NCBI GenBank assembly: GCA_018401055.1
Contig: JAGYLB010000011.1
Location: 1 to 10,439, forward strand
Length of the DNA: 10,439 nt
Direction of reading: 5' to 3'
From: Roseicyclus sp.
GTDB lineage: Bacteria > Pseudomonadota > Alphaproteobacteria > Rhodobacterales > Rhodobacteraceae
The notes under the pieces are model-generated. The model was not told where the DNA came from. It did no database searches and saw only the letters and a program-made list of their open reading frames with translations. Positions 1 through 7,271 of the stretch are shown here, one piece after another (position 1 is the first letter of the stretch; each line of letters begins with the position of its first letter). Both the position numbers and the translations under genes were made by a program.

Positions 1-1
1 C

Positions 2-1132
2 GGGGTGACGACCCTCTTTGAGATGCCGATCTCGAAACCGTGTTGCTCGACCCCCGAGGAGTTGACCCGCAGGCGCGACCATTTCGCACAAAACGCCTTC
101 ATCGACTTCGCGCTCTATGCCGCCCCCGGTGATCTGACCGAAGCCTCGCGCGATGCCATGATGGAGATCGGCTGCATCGCGTGGAAGATTTTCACCACCG
201 CGCCGCCCCCGGGCCGCGCGGACGAATTCGAGGGCCTCGCCTTCCCCGACGAGGCCGACCAGTTGCGCGCGCTGACGCTGCTGGCGGACACTGGCCTGCC
301 GGTCGTGGTACATGCCGAAAGCGCGGCCCTTCTAAATTATTTCGCCGCCGAAGCCGCCGGGCTCGACCCCGCAGATGCCGCGACCCATGGCGCGTCCCGC
401 CCCGCGATCTGCGAATCCGTGGCCGTGGCCAAGCTCTTGGCGATGAACATGGTGGCGTGCACCAAACTGCACATCGCCCATGTCACCAGCGCGGAAACGG
501 TGGCTGTCCTGCGCGCCTTTGCCGGAACCTCAGATTTCACCGCCGAAACCTGCCCGCAATACCTGTTCGCCACCGACGCGGATGTCGCCCGCGTAGGCAT
601 TTACGCCAAGGTCAATCCGCCGATCCGCCACCAAGCCGATCAAGACGCGCTTTGGCAGGCGATCGCGGACGGCGTCATCAACCACGTCACCACCGATCAC
701 GCCCCGTTTTCGCTGGCGGAAAAACAGGCGTGGGAAGGCGATTTTCCCGCAGCCCCCCCCGGCGTGCCGGGGATCGAGTTCATGCTGCCCGCGATGCTGG
801 ACGCCGTTGCGCAAGGCCGCTTGAGCCTGAAGCGTGCACATGATCTGATCTGCGCGAACGGGGCGCGGCGCTATGGGCTTTATCCGCATAAGGGCGCATT
901 GTTACCCGGCAGTGCGGCGGATGTGACCATCGTCGACATGGTGGGCGAAACGGTGCTATCTGCCGCCACGCTTCATACCCATGCCCGCGAGGTGGCACAC
1001 CTGTTCGAGGGGCGCCGCCTTCGCGGTCGAGTTTGCCGCACGATGGTGCGGGGCGAGACCGTTTTCCTGGACGGCGCGGTGACGGGCCGTCCTGCCGGTG
1101 GCACCTTCGTGACACCGCGAACCGGAACATGA
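2..1132 (+). CDS. Cyclic amidohydrolase (dihydroorotase/allantoinase/hydantoinase superfamily), 5'-truncated
   Basis: This is the C-terminal 376 codons of a metal-dependent cyclic amidohydrolase, a family that opens or closes cyclic amide rings such as dihydroorotate, allantoin or hydantoins. The reading frame is open to the left edge and begins GVTTLFEMP, the family's usual GGVTT segment. The true start and the first metal-binding HxH are therefore upstream, and the GTG at 5 is an internal Val codon. Counting that Val as residue 1, visible active-site candidates are K61 (in AWKIFTT, the usual carboxylated Lys), H103 (VVHAES), H156/H159 (HIAHVTS) and D231 (TTDHAPF). NPPIR and GVPGIEFMLP are further family motifs. 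The C-terminus (GSAADVTIVD) is the normal composite beta-sandwich end. The metal ligands visible here appear intact, so the enzyme is probably active. The substrate cannot be assigned: the protein is not obviously a housekeeping PyrC, and allantoinase or a hydantoinase-like enzyme are equal alternatives. The exporter genes follow on the same strand. Confidence 0.88.
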   Translation, partial: GVTTLFEMPISKPCCSTPEELTRRRDHFAQNAFIDFALYAAPGDLTEASRDAMMEIGCIAWKIFTTAPPPGRADEFEGLAFPDEADQLRALTLLADTGLPVVVHAESAALLNYFAAEAAGLDPADAATHGASRPAICESVAVAKLLAMNMVACTKLHIAHVTSAETVAVLRAFAGTSDFTAETCPQYLFATDADVARVGIYAKVNPPIRHQADQDALWQAIADGVINHVTTDHAPFSLAEKQAWEGDFPAAPPGVPGIEFMLPAMLDAVAQGRLSLKRAHDLICANGARRYGLYPHKGALLPGSAADVTIVDMVGETVLSAATLHTHAREVAHLFEGRRLRGRVCRTMVRGETVFLDGAVTGRPAGGTFVTPRTGT

Positions 1133-1198
1133 CGCAACATCTGCGCTAGGCCCGCCCCTGACGGTCGGGGCCCGGCGCGCAGGCGTGAAAGGACACCC

Positions 1199-1202
1199 GA
1201 GG
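1199..1202 (+). promoter_or_regulatory. Ribosome binding site choosing ATG 1209
   Basis: GAGG lies 6 nt before ATG 1209. An in-frame GTG at 1185 and TTG at 1203 are possible alternative starts. The GTG has no purine-rich stretch at proper distance, so 1209 is preferred. AAAGGA at 1188-1193 could serve the TTG at 1203 instead, which would add only two residues. Confidence 0.5.
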
Positions 1203-1208
1203 TTGGCG

Positions 1209-3023
1209 ATGGCCAATGAAATCATGCGCACGACCGATACGGTCGGATGGGCGGCGGGGCTGCGCACGATCTGGCGCGTCACACGATTGTCTTGGCAAAG
1301 CCCGGTGATGGTGACCATCGCGCTGGGCGCGACATTGGTGGCATCGTGCCTGCAACTGATCATACCGATCCTTCTGGGCCGTGCGGTGGACCAGACCCAG
1401 TTGTTGCTGAACGGCGGCACCGAGGCGGCACAAGACGCGCTGTGGGCGACGGCGTGGCTGGTCCTTGCGGTCGCCATGGCGCGCGGATTCTTCACCGTGT
1501 TTCAGAACTATTTCAGCGAAAGCGTGGGTCACATGGTCGGCTATCGGCTGCGGCTGGCCTATTACGAGAAGATTCAACGCCTGAGCTTCGCCTTCCACGA
1601 CCGGGTCCATTCGGGCGACCTGATCACGCTGGGGATGCTGGACCTCGAAGGCGTGCGGATGTTCTTTTCCACCGGCCTCGTGCGGGTCGTGCTGCTAACG
1701 ATCCTCATCGGCGTCGGGGGCTACCTGTTGTTGTCCACCGACCTCGCGCTCGGGCTTCTGGCGCTCAGCTTCGTGCCGTTCGTCGCATGGCGCTCTTCGG
1801 TCAGCCAGTTGAAATTGCGCGGCACCTGGTTGGAACTTCAAAACCGCCTGTCGGTCCTCAGCCGCGTGATGGAGGAAAACCTCGCCGGCATCCGCGTCGT
1901 ACGGGCCTTCGGCGCCAAGGATCACGAGATGGCGAAATACTCCGCCGCCTCGGAACGCGCGCTGGACCTCGCGCATGAGCGGGTCGATATCCGCGTGCGC
2001 AACACCAGCGCGATGACCTTTTCCTTCCTCATAGCCATGGGGTTGGTCTTGTGGGTCGGGAGCACCAAGGTCGTCGCGGGCGAAATCACCGTCGGCACGC
2101 TGGCGTCCTTCCTGACCTTCATGACGATCCTGCAAATGCCGGTGCGCCAGTTGGGGATGCTGGTCAATTCCTTCGCCCGCACCGCAACCTGCGGCGAGCG
2201 CGTGTTCGCGCTGCTCGACCTCGACCTTGCCATCGCCGACAAGCCGGGCGCACCGGACCTCACCATTTCCGATGGCACATTGCGGTTCAGCGATGTCGGC
2301 TTCGCGTATCCCGGCGCCGCAGCGCCGACACTGAGCGGGCTGGATTTCACGGCGCGGCGCGGCGAAACCATCGGCCTGATCGGCCCACCCGGCAGTGGCA
2401 AGTCGACCATCGCGCACCTGATCCCGCGCTTTTATGACGTTAGCACCGGCGCGATCACCATCGACGGGCAGGACATCCGCGACGTCACGCTGCGCTCGCT
2501 CCGGCGGGCGGTCGTGGTGGTCCAACAAGACGCCTTCTTGTTCACCACCAGTCTTGAGAACAACATCGCATACGGCGACCCATGGGCGCCGCCCGCGCGC
2601 ATCGCGGATGCCAGCGCCTCGGCGCAGTTGCACCAATTCATCGCCACCCTGCCGGCGGGCTATGAGACCGTGGTCGGCGAGCGCGGCGTGTCGCTGTCGG
2701 GGGGCCAGCGGCAGCGCATGACCATCGCGCGCACCCTGATGCTGCGGCCCGCGATCTTGATCTTCGACGACAGCACCGCGGCCGTGGATGCCGGGACCGA
2801 GCATCGCATCCGCACCACGATCCAGGCGCAGGCGCAGGACCGCATCACCATCATCGTGGCGCACCGGCTGAACTCGCTGATGCATGCCGACCGCATCTTG
2901 TTCATCGAAGGGGGGCGGATCGTCGAGCAAGGCACCCATGCGGAGCTTCTGGCGCTTGGCGGACGCTACCGGGCGCTGCACGATCTGCAAATCCGGCCCG
3001 ATGCGTCGGGGGACCCATCATGA
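1209..3023 (+). CDS. ABC exporter half-transporter (TMD-NBD), degenerate Walker B subunit
   Basis: This 604-residue protein is a complete type IV ABC exporter half: a six-helix membrane domain at about residues 25-325, then an ATPase domain at about 350-590. ATPase motifs are an A-loop Tyr (FAYPG, Y367), Walker A GPPGSGKST (392-400), Q-loop VVQQD, GERG, signature LSGGQ (496-500), Walker B ILIFDDS and H-loop AHRL (H552). The residue after the Walker B Asp, normally the catalytic Glu, is Asp (D521, codon 2769-2771). That is typical of the inactive-site half of heterodimeric exporters such as TM287, BmrC or MdlA. Its stop overlaps the next gene's start (ATGA), so the two halves are almost certainly co-translated partners in the inner membrane. 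The substrate is unknown; multidrug, lipid or peptide export are all possible. Start 1209 was chosen on its ribosome binding site. Confidence 0.93.
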   Translation: MANEIMRTTDTVGWAAGLRTIWRVTRLSWQSPVMVTIALGATLVASCLQLIIPILLGRAVDQTQLLLNGGTEAAQDALWATAWLVLAVAMARGFFTVFQNYFSESVGHMVGYRLRLAYYEKIQRLSFAFHDRVHSGDLITLGMLDLEGVRMFFSTGLVRVVLLTILIGVGGYLLLSTDLALGLLALSFVPFVAWRSSVSQLKLRGTWLELQNRLSVLSRVMEENLAGIRVVRAFGAKDHEMAKYSAASERALDLAHERVDIRVRNTSAMTFSFLIAMGLVLWVGSTKVVAGEITVGTLASFLTFMTILQMPVRQLGMLVNSFARTATCGERVFALLDLDLAIADKPGAPDLTISDGTLRFSDVGFAYPGAAAPTLSGLDFTARRGETIGLIGPPGSGKSTIAHLIPRFYDVSTGAITIDGQDIRDVTLRSLRRAVVVVQQDAFLFTTSLENNIAYGDPWAPPARIADASASAQLHQFIATLPAGYETVVGERGVSLSGGQRQRMTIARTLMLRPAILIFDDSTAAVDAGTEHRIRTTIQAQAQDRITIIVAHRLNSLMHADRILFIEGGRIVEQGTHAELLALGGRYRALHDLQIRPDASGDPS

Positions 3024-4915
3024 CCGAGGAACTGGAAGTCGAACGCGGCGATGTCCGCGACAACGGACGCCGCCCGCCGCGCGCGGTGGTGGGCTCGCAC
3101 CGGATCGAGGAACAGATGTTCGGCCGCGTCTTCGACCGCAACATCGTGCGGCGAATCTGGGTCTTCGTACGGCCCTACCGTCGTGAACTGGTGATCGCGG
3201 TGATCGCGGTGCTCGTCTTCACCGCTACGCAGCTTGCCATTCCTCTGATCATCGGACGGGCGATCGACAGCGGGCTGTCGGGCGATGCGGCGGGGCGCGC
3301 GGCGCTTGCGTGGTCGCTTGGCCTTTTCGCCATCGCCATCACGATCAACTTCGCCGCGTCATGGGTGCAAGAAAACGTTGTGGGCAAGGCCGCGGAAAAC
3401 GTCCTGTTCGACATCCGCACCGCGATGTTCGGCCACCTGCAAGACGTATCGCTAAGCTTCATGGACAAGACCGAGGTCGGTCGCCTGATGTCGCGCCTGC
3501 AAGGCGACGTGAACACGATGCAGGAATTTCTCGAAACCTCTGTCTTGTCGGTGGGCGATATCGTGCTTTTGATCGGGATCATGATGGCGATGCTCTTGCT
3601 CGACTGGCAATTGGGGCTGCTGACGCTGCTGGTGCTGCCGGTCCTGTTTGCGGTCCGGGTGGTCTGGTTGCCACGGGCGCGCGTCGCGTTCATGGCGGCG
3701 CACGAGGCGAATTCCGTGACCAACGGCGCATTGGCCGAGGCGATCCACGGCGTGCGCACGGTGCAGTCCATGGACCGCCAGCCGGTGAACTTCGCGCTTT
3801 ACACCGACAAGGCGGAAGCGACGTTGAGCGCCCACCGTACGGCGTCGAAATACGCGCAGGTCATGGTGCCGATCGTCGACGGGCTGACGGGGTTGGCGAT
3901 GGCCGTAGTCGTTGTGCTGGGCGGATCGATGGTTCTGACCGGGCGTCTAGAGGTGGGCGTCATGGTGACGTTCTTGTTCTACATCCAGCGGTTCTTCGAC
4001 CCGATCCGGTCTCTGACGCTGCAATATTCGGTGATGCAACGTGCGATGGCATCGGGATCGCGCCTGATCGAGGTGCTGGACGTCAAGGTCGACATCACCG
4101 ATGCCGAGGGGGCGCACGACCTGCCCCGCGACATGGACGGGTCGGTGGATTTCCGCGACGTGACCTTCGGCTACACGCCCGGGCAGCCGGTGCTCAAGGG
4201 CGTCAGATTCCGCGTGAACCCCGGCGAAACGGTGGCGCTGGTCGGGCCCACGGGCTCGGGCAAGTCGAGCGCGATGGCCCTTCTGAAGCGGTTCTACGAT
4301 GTGCAGGGCGGCGCGGTTCTGGTCGGCGGACACGATGTGCGCGATATCACGCAGGCCTCGCTCGGCCGCGACATCGCGATGGTTTTGCAAGAACCCTACC
4401 TGTTCAGCGGCACGGTGCTGGAGAACATCCGCTACAACAAGACCGACGCCACGGCGCAGGACGTGATCGCCGCCGCCCGCGCGGTCGGGGCGCATGATTT
4501 CATCGAGGCGCTGCCGCAAGGCTATGACACGATGATGGGCGAACGGGGCGGCTCGCTTTCGCTTGGTCAACGCCAGTTGATCAGCTTCGCCCGCGCGCTG
4601 GTCGCGGACGCGCGCATCCTGGTGCTGGACGAGGCCACGGCCAGCATCGACAGCTACACGGAAATGCTGATCCAAAAGGCGCTCAAGACCTTGCTGACCG
4701 GGCGCACCGGGCTGGTGATCGCGCACCGGCTGGCCACGATCCGCGATGCCGACCGGATCATCGTACTACAGGCGGGCGAGGTGCTGGAACAAGGCACGCA
4801 CGATCAACTGATGGCGTATGACGGGCTTTATGCGCAGCTATACACTGTCAACTACGCCTCGTTCGACGATCTGCCCGAAGACGGGATCGATGGCGGCGCC
4901 GCGCAGTGCTCCTGA
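3020..4915 (+). CDS. ABC exporter half-transporter (TMD-NBD), catalytic Walker B subunit
   Basis: This 631-residue type IV ABC exporter half is the partner of the preceding gene. A charged cytosolic N-terminal extension of about 45 residues, rich in Glu then Arg, precedes the membrane domain (about 50-330). The ATPase domain at about 375-610 has an A-loop Tyr (FGYTPG, Y385), Walker A GPTGSGKSS (409-417), Q-loop VLQEPY, GERG, signature LSLGQ (513-517), Walker B ILVLDEA with catalytic E538, and H-loop AHRL (H569). The signature departs from LSGGQ (third position Leu). In a head-to-tail dimer this altered signature faces the Asp-bearing Walker B of the partner, so both departures fall in the same ATP site. 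The start overlaps the upstream stop by 4 nt and has GGGGGA 6 nt before it. The gene converges on the DppC-like gene across a 55-nt gap in which I see no T-tract terminator. Confidence 0.93.
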   Translation: MTEELEVERGDVRDNGRRPPRAVVGSHRIEEQMFGRVFDRNIVRRIWVFVRPYRRELVIAVIAVLVFTATQLAIPLIIGRAIDSGLSGDAAGRAALAWSLGLFAIAITINFAASWVQENVVGKAAENVLFDIRTAMFGHLQDVSLSFMDKTEVGRLMSRLQGDVNTMQEFLETSVLSVGDIVLLIGIMMAMLLLDWQLGLLTLLVLPVLFAVRVVWLPRARVAFMAAHEANSVTNGALAEAIHGVRTVQSMDRQPVNFALYTDKAEATLSAHRTASKYAQVMVPIVDGLTGLAMAVVVVLGGSMVLTGRLEVGVMVTFLFYIQRFFDPIRSLTLQYSVMQRAMASGSRLIEVLDVKVDITDAEGAHDLPRDMDGSVDFRDVTFGYTPGQPVLKGVRFRVNPGETVALVGPTGSGKSSAMALLKRFYDVQGGAVLVGGHDVRDITQASLGRDIAMVLQEPYLFSGTVLENIRYNKTDATAQDVIAAARAVGAHDFIEALPQGYDTMMGERGGSLSLGQRQLISFARALVADARILVLDEATASIDSYTEMLIQKALKTLLTGRTGLVIAHRLATIRDADRIIVLQAGEVLEQGTHDQLMAYDGLYAQLYTVNYASFDDLPEDGIDGGAAQCS

Positions 4916-4970
4916 CAAAAGGCGCGCGCGGGAACCGCACGACGCCCTATCCCCTGCCCTTCTTCGAGTT

Positions 4971-5909
4971 TCAGCCGTTTTCCTTCAGCCTCGGGTCGAG
5001 GAAATCGCGCAGCCAGTCACCGATGATGTTGAAGGCCAGTACGGTGAACACGATGGCAAGCCCCGGGAACACCGCCAACCACCATTTGTTCGACAAAAGG
5101 TGATCGCGGCTTTCGGACAGCATGCTGCCCCAGGTCGGCACATCGGGCGGCACACCGAGCCCGAGGAAGGACAGCGCCGCCTCCGACAAGATCACGCTGG
5201 CCACGTTGAAGGACGCGATGACGGTCAGCGGCGCCATGATATTGGGCAGAATGGTGCGGAAGAGGATCGAAAAGGTGCTGTCGCCCATGGCGCGCGCGGC
5301 CTCGACATATTCCTTTTCGCGCAACGACAACGTCTGCGCCCGCACGATCCTGGCGTAGGTGATCCATTGCCCGATCCCGAGGACAAGGATCATGTTCACC
5401 AGACCGGGGCCGAGCACGACAAGGAACATGATCGCCAGCAAGATGAACGGAAACGCCAGCTGGATATCGCCAAGCCGCATGATGACATCGTCGATCCAGC
5501 CGCCGAAATAGCCCGAGACAAGCCCCGCGACGGTGCCGATGGTGCCGCCGACGACAATCGCCGCAACCCCCACCAGAAGCGACACCCGCGCCCCGTAAAG
5601 CAGACGCGAAAGCACATCGCGCCCCAGATGATCCGACCCGAGCCAATAGGTCAGATCCCCGCGACCGGGGCTGCCGGGTTCCAGCAGGCGCATCAGGATG
5701 TTCTGCCGGTTCGGATCGAACGGCGCCAGCGCCGGGCCAAATATGGCCACGATGGTCACGACGATCAGGATCAGCATGCCTAGCAGCGCCCAACGGCTGG
5801 CGATCATGCTCTGGAATGCGCGGCGCAATTCGCGGCGGTGATAGGACACCGGCAGGCCGCCGACGGCTTGGGTCTGCGCGGCGCTGGGGGCGGATGTGGT
5901 ATCGGTCAT
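4971..5909 (-). CDS. DppC/OppC-like ABC importer permease
   Basis: This is a 312-residue inner-membrane permease of the dipeptide/oligopeptide/nickel class. Family marks are an N-terminal OppC_N region with the first membrane helix (about 38-62) and the segment WLGSDHLGRDVLSRLLYG (89-106), a variant of the HPLGTDxxGRD motif. An EAA loop contacting the ATPases begins YVEAARAMGD (201-210). DVPTWGSML (256-264) and the terminal NIIGDWLRDFLDPRLK are also typical. The first 25 residues are polar, Ala/Thr/Ser-rich and cytosolic, as is normal for this subunit. It lies 13 nt downstream of the DppB-like gene on the same strand, with AAGGG a suitable distance before its ATG, so the two are one transcript. 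It should pair with the DppB-like protein and with the ATPases encoded at 7261-9257. The transported substrate cannot be read from sequence; peptides are the default, while nickel, opines or other small solutes are possible. Confidence 0.93.
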   Translation of the reverse strand: MTDTTSAPSAAQTQAVGGLPVSYHRRELRRAFQSMIASRWALLGMLILIVVTIVAIFGPALAPFDPNRQNILMRLLEPGSPGRGDLTYWLGSDHLGRDVLSRLLYGARVSLLVGVAAIVVGGTIGTVAGLVSGYFGGWIDDVIMRLGDIQLAFPFILLAIMFLVVLGPGLVNMILVLGIGQWITYARIVRAQTLSLREKEYVEAARAMGDSTFSILFRTILPNIMAPLTVIASFNVASVILSEAALSFLGLGVPPDVPTWGSMLSESRDHLLSNKWWLAVFPGLAIVFTVLAFNIIGDWLRDFLDPRLKENG

Positions 5910-5922
5910 GCGTGTGCGCCCT

Positions 5923-6897
5923 TCAGAGTTTCACGCGCGGGTCGAGCCGCGCATAGACCAGATCGACGATCAGGTTCAGCAGAATGAAGATGACCGCCAG
6001 CAAGATGACGGAGGCCTGCACCACCGGAATGTCGCGTTGGTTGATCGCGTTGAAGACGAGCCGCCCGATACCGGGATAGGAAAACACCGTCTCCACCACC
6101 ACGACACCGCCCAGCAAGAACCCGAATTCCAGCCCGATCATCGTCACCACCGGCAGCCACGCGTTGCGCATCGCATGATGCAAGATCACGCGACGTTCCG
6201 AGATGCCCTTGGACCGCGCGGTGCGCACATAGTCTTGTTGCAGCACCTCCAGCATCGAGGACCGGATCAGCCGCGCATTGCGTGCCAGCGTGTAGGTGCC
6301 CACGGCAATGGTCGGCATGATCATGTAATACATCGACTGCGGCAGATTGGTGATCGCGGTGCGGAAATCGCCATCGAAGAGCGGCTCCAGAAACGGCACA
6401 TGCCCAGAGATCGGGAACCAGCGCAGATAGAGGCCGAAGAACATTATCATCATGATCCCCATCCAGAAATTCGGGATCGACTGGCCCAGCATCGCGAAGG
6501 TCATGATGCCGCCGTCCGCGGGCTTGCCCCGCTTGAGCGCGGCATAGATGCCCAGCGGGATCGACAGCGTAATGGCGAGGATCAGCGAGAACAGCGTCAA
6601 CTCGATCGTGGCCGGCATCGCCTCAAGCACGACGCCCATCGCGGGCTGGCGATAGCTCAGCGAGTTGCCGAAATCGCCCTGCAAGGCATTCCAGACATAG
6701 CTCAGATACTGGATATGCAGAGGGCGGTCGAACCCAAGCGCCGCACGCGCCCGCTCGATTTCCTCGGCGCTGGCGTTTTCGGACACGAAAAGATAGGTCG
6801 GGTCGCCGCCGATCTGGAGCGAGATGAAACTGATCAGCGTTACCCCGATCAGCACGACGATGCTTTGCAGCAGGCGTCTCGCCAGAAATGTCCACAT
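5923..6897 (-). CDS. DppB/OppB-like ABC importer permease
   Basis: This is a 324-residue inner-membrane permease and the first gene of the minus-strand arm. It opens MWTFLARRLLQSIVVLIGV, the usual DppB start with Arg residues before the first helix. It then shows the periplasmic QGDFGNSL (73-80), a hydrophobic core at about 98-160 and 190-200, and an EAA loop beginning YVRTARSKG (223-231). ETVFSYPGIGRL (269-280) and a terminal LVYARLDPRVKL complete the family pattern. All expected segments are present and the length is normal. On the minus strand AGGAG lies only 2 nt from the ATG, although GGGGAC a little further upstream may be the effective site. The protein N-terminus fits the family, so I keep this start. 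Expression must come from the divergent control region at 6898-7260. Confidence 0.94.
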   Translation of the reverse strand: MWTFLARRLLQSIVVLIGVTLISFISLQIGGDPTYLFVSENASAEEIERARAALGFDRPLHIQYLSYVWNALQGDFGNSLSYRQPAMGVVLEAMPATIELTLFSLILAITLSIPLGIYAALKRGKPADGGIMTFAMLGQSIPNFWMGIMMIMFFGLYLRWFPISGHVPFLEPLFDGDFRTAITNLPQSMYYMIMPTIAVGTYTLARNARLIRSSMLEVLQQDYVRTARSKGISERRVILHHAMRNAWLPVVTMIGLEFGFLLGGVVVVETVFSYPGIGRLVFNAINQRDIPVVQASVILLAVIFILLNLIVDLVYARLDPRVKL

Positions 6898-7260
6898 TGC
6901 TCCTGTCCCCTACCTGTTTGGCCTTGCCGGGCGGCGGCGGATCGACCGCGCGCTGCCACATGGATCACCGTTTTCGCACGGGACCTGCGCGCCTTCTGCC
7001 AGCATCCGGTGTTTCGCCATGGTCGCGCTGCCGCAATGCTTGACAATCAAATCCATGTGCTCCCAAGGTAGGCTTTCGATTGTCGACTGTAGAACAAGCA
7101 AACCATGCGGGCCGGAATGCGTCAAGCGCACAAATCAAGAAACGGATCAGGCCGCCGGAGACTGGATCATCGGCAGGTAAAACCGCTGAAAACGTCCATG
7201 AAACAGGCAGATCGGGCATGCGCCATGGAAAGATTACTGGGAACAAGGACACGATGAACG
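6898..7260. promoter_or_regulatory. Divergent control region between the permease and ATPase arms
   Basis: This 363-nt non-coding stretch separates the minus-strand permease genes from the plus-strand ATPase genes and must hold the start signals for both. It contains a candidate plus-strand promoter/operator module (7035-7087). It also contains an inverted pair of 7-bp sites, GACAATC at 7042-7048 and GATTGTC at 7078-7084, with centres 36 bp apart. I could not place a convincing minus-strand -35/-10 pair for the DppB-like gene. Open frames across this stretch look random, with no ribosome binding site or family resemblance. Confidence 0.6.
7035..7087 (+). promoter_or_regulatory. Candidate promoter plus operator for the DppD-DppF-like genes
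   Basis: AATGCTTGACAA (7035-7046) contains a perfect TTGACA -35. At an 18-bp spacer the -10 position reads CAAGGT, a poor match. GATTGTCGAC (7078-7087) would lie at about the transcription start, where a bound repressor would block initiation. The same two blocks recur before the GntR gene at nearly the same spacing, which is the main reason to believe them. TTGT..ACA resembles GntR-family half-sites. A transcript from here would have a leader of roughly 180 nt before the DppD-like gene. Confidence 0.45.
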
Positions 7261-7271
7261 ATGCAGGCTGA
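7254..7271 (+). other. Five-codon mini-ORF overlapping the DppD-like start
   Basis: ATG 7254 opens MNDAG followed by a stop, out of frame with and overlapping the start codon at 7261. The best Shine-Dalgarno match, AAGGA at 7245-7249, is 4 nt from this ATG and 11 nt from the DppD-like ATG, so ribosomes could load on either. It may tune initiation of the downstream gene or may be chance. Confidence 0.25.

Noticed and set aside
5..7. GTG as the start codon of the amidohydrolase
   Set aside because: The frame is open to the window edge. The GTG encodes the Val of the internal GVTT motif, and the N-terminal HxH expected of the family would be missing.
1149..1172. GC-rich hairpin (GGCCC with GGGCC) between the amidohydrolase and the exporter
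   Set aside because: The stem is short and no T-run follows, and the genes are close and co-directional. It may be chance in GC-rich DNA, and I would not call a terminator.
1285..1291. GATTGTC inside the first exporter gene, resembling the operator core
   Set aside because: Only 7 bp match, there is no second block at the module spacing, and it lies within coding sequence.
1695..2990. Open frame of 431 codons on the minus strand, antisense to the first exporter gene
   Set aside because: It lies wholly inside a clearly functional ABC gene. Its product is a compositionally biased Arg/Asp/Gly/Ala string with no domain, as expected from antisense reading of GC-rich codons.
4916..4970. Possible bidirectional terminator between the convergent exporter and permease genes
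   Set aside because: Only a 4-bp GCGG/CCGC stem with a mismatch above it is visible, and there is no T-run on either strand. Termination here may be Rho-dependent, but the sequence does not show it.
5896..7071. Open frame of 391 codons on the plus strand opposite the DppB-like gene and control region
   Set aside because: The product is His/Arg/Gln/Asp-rich without a recognisable motif, and the opposite strand encodes an intact permease.
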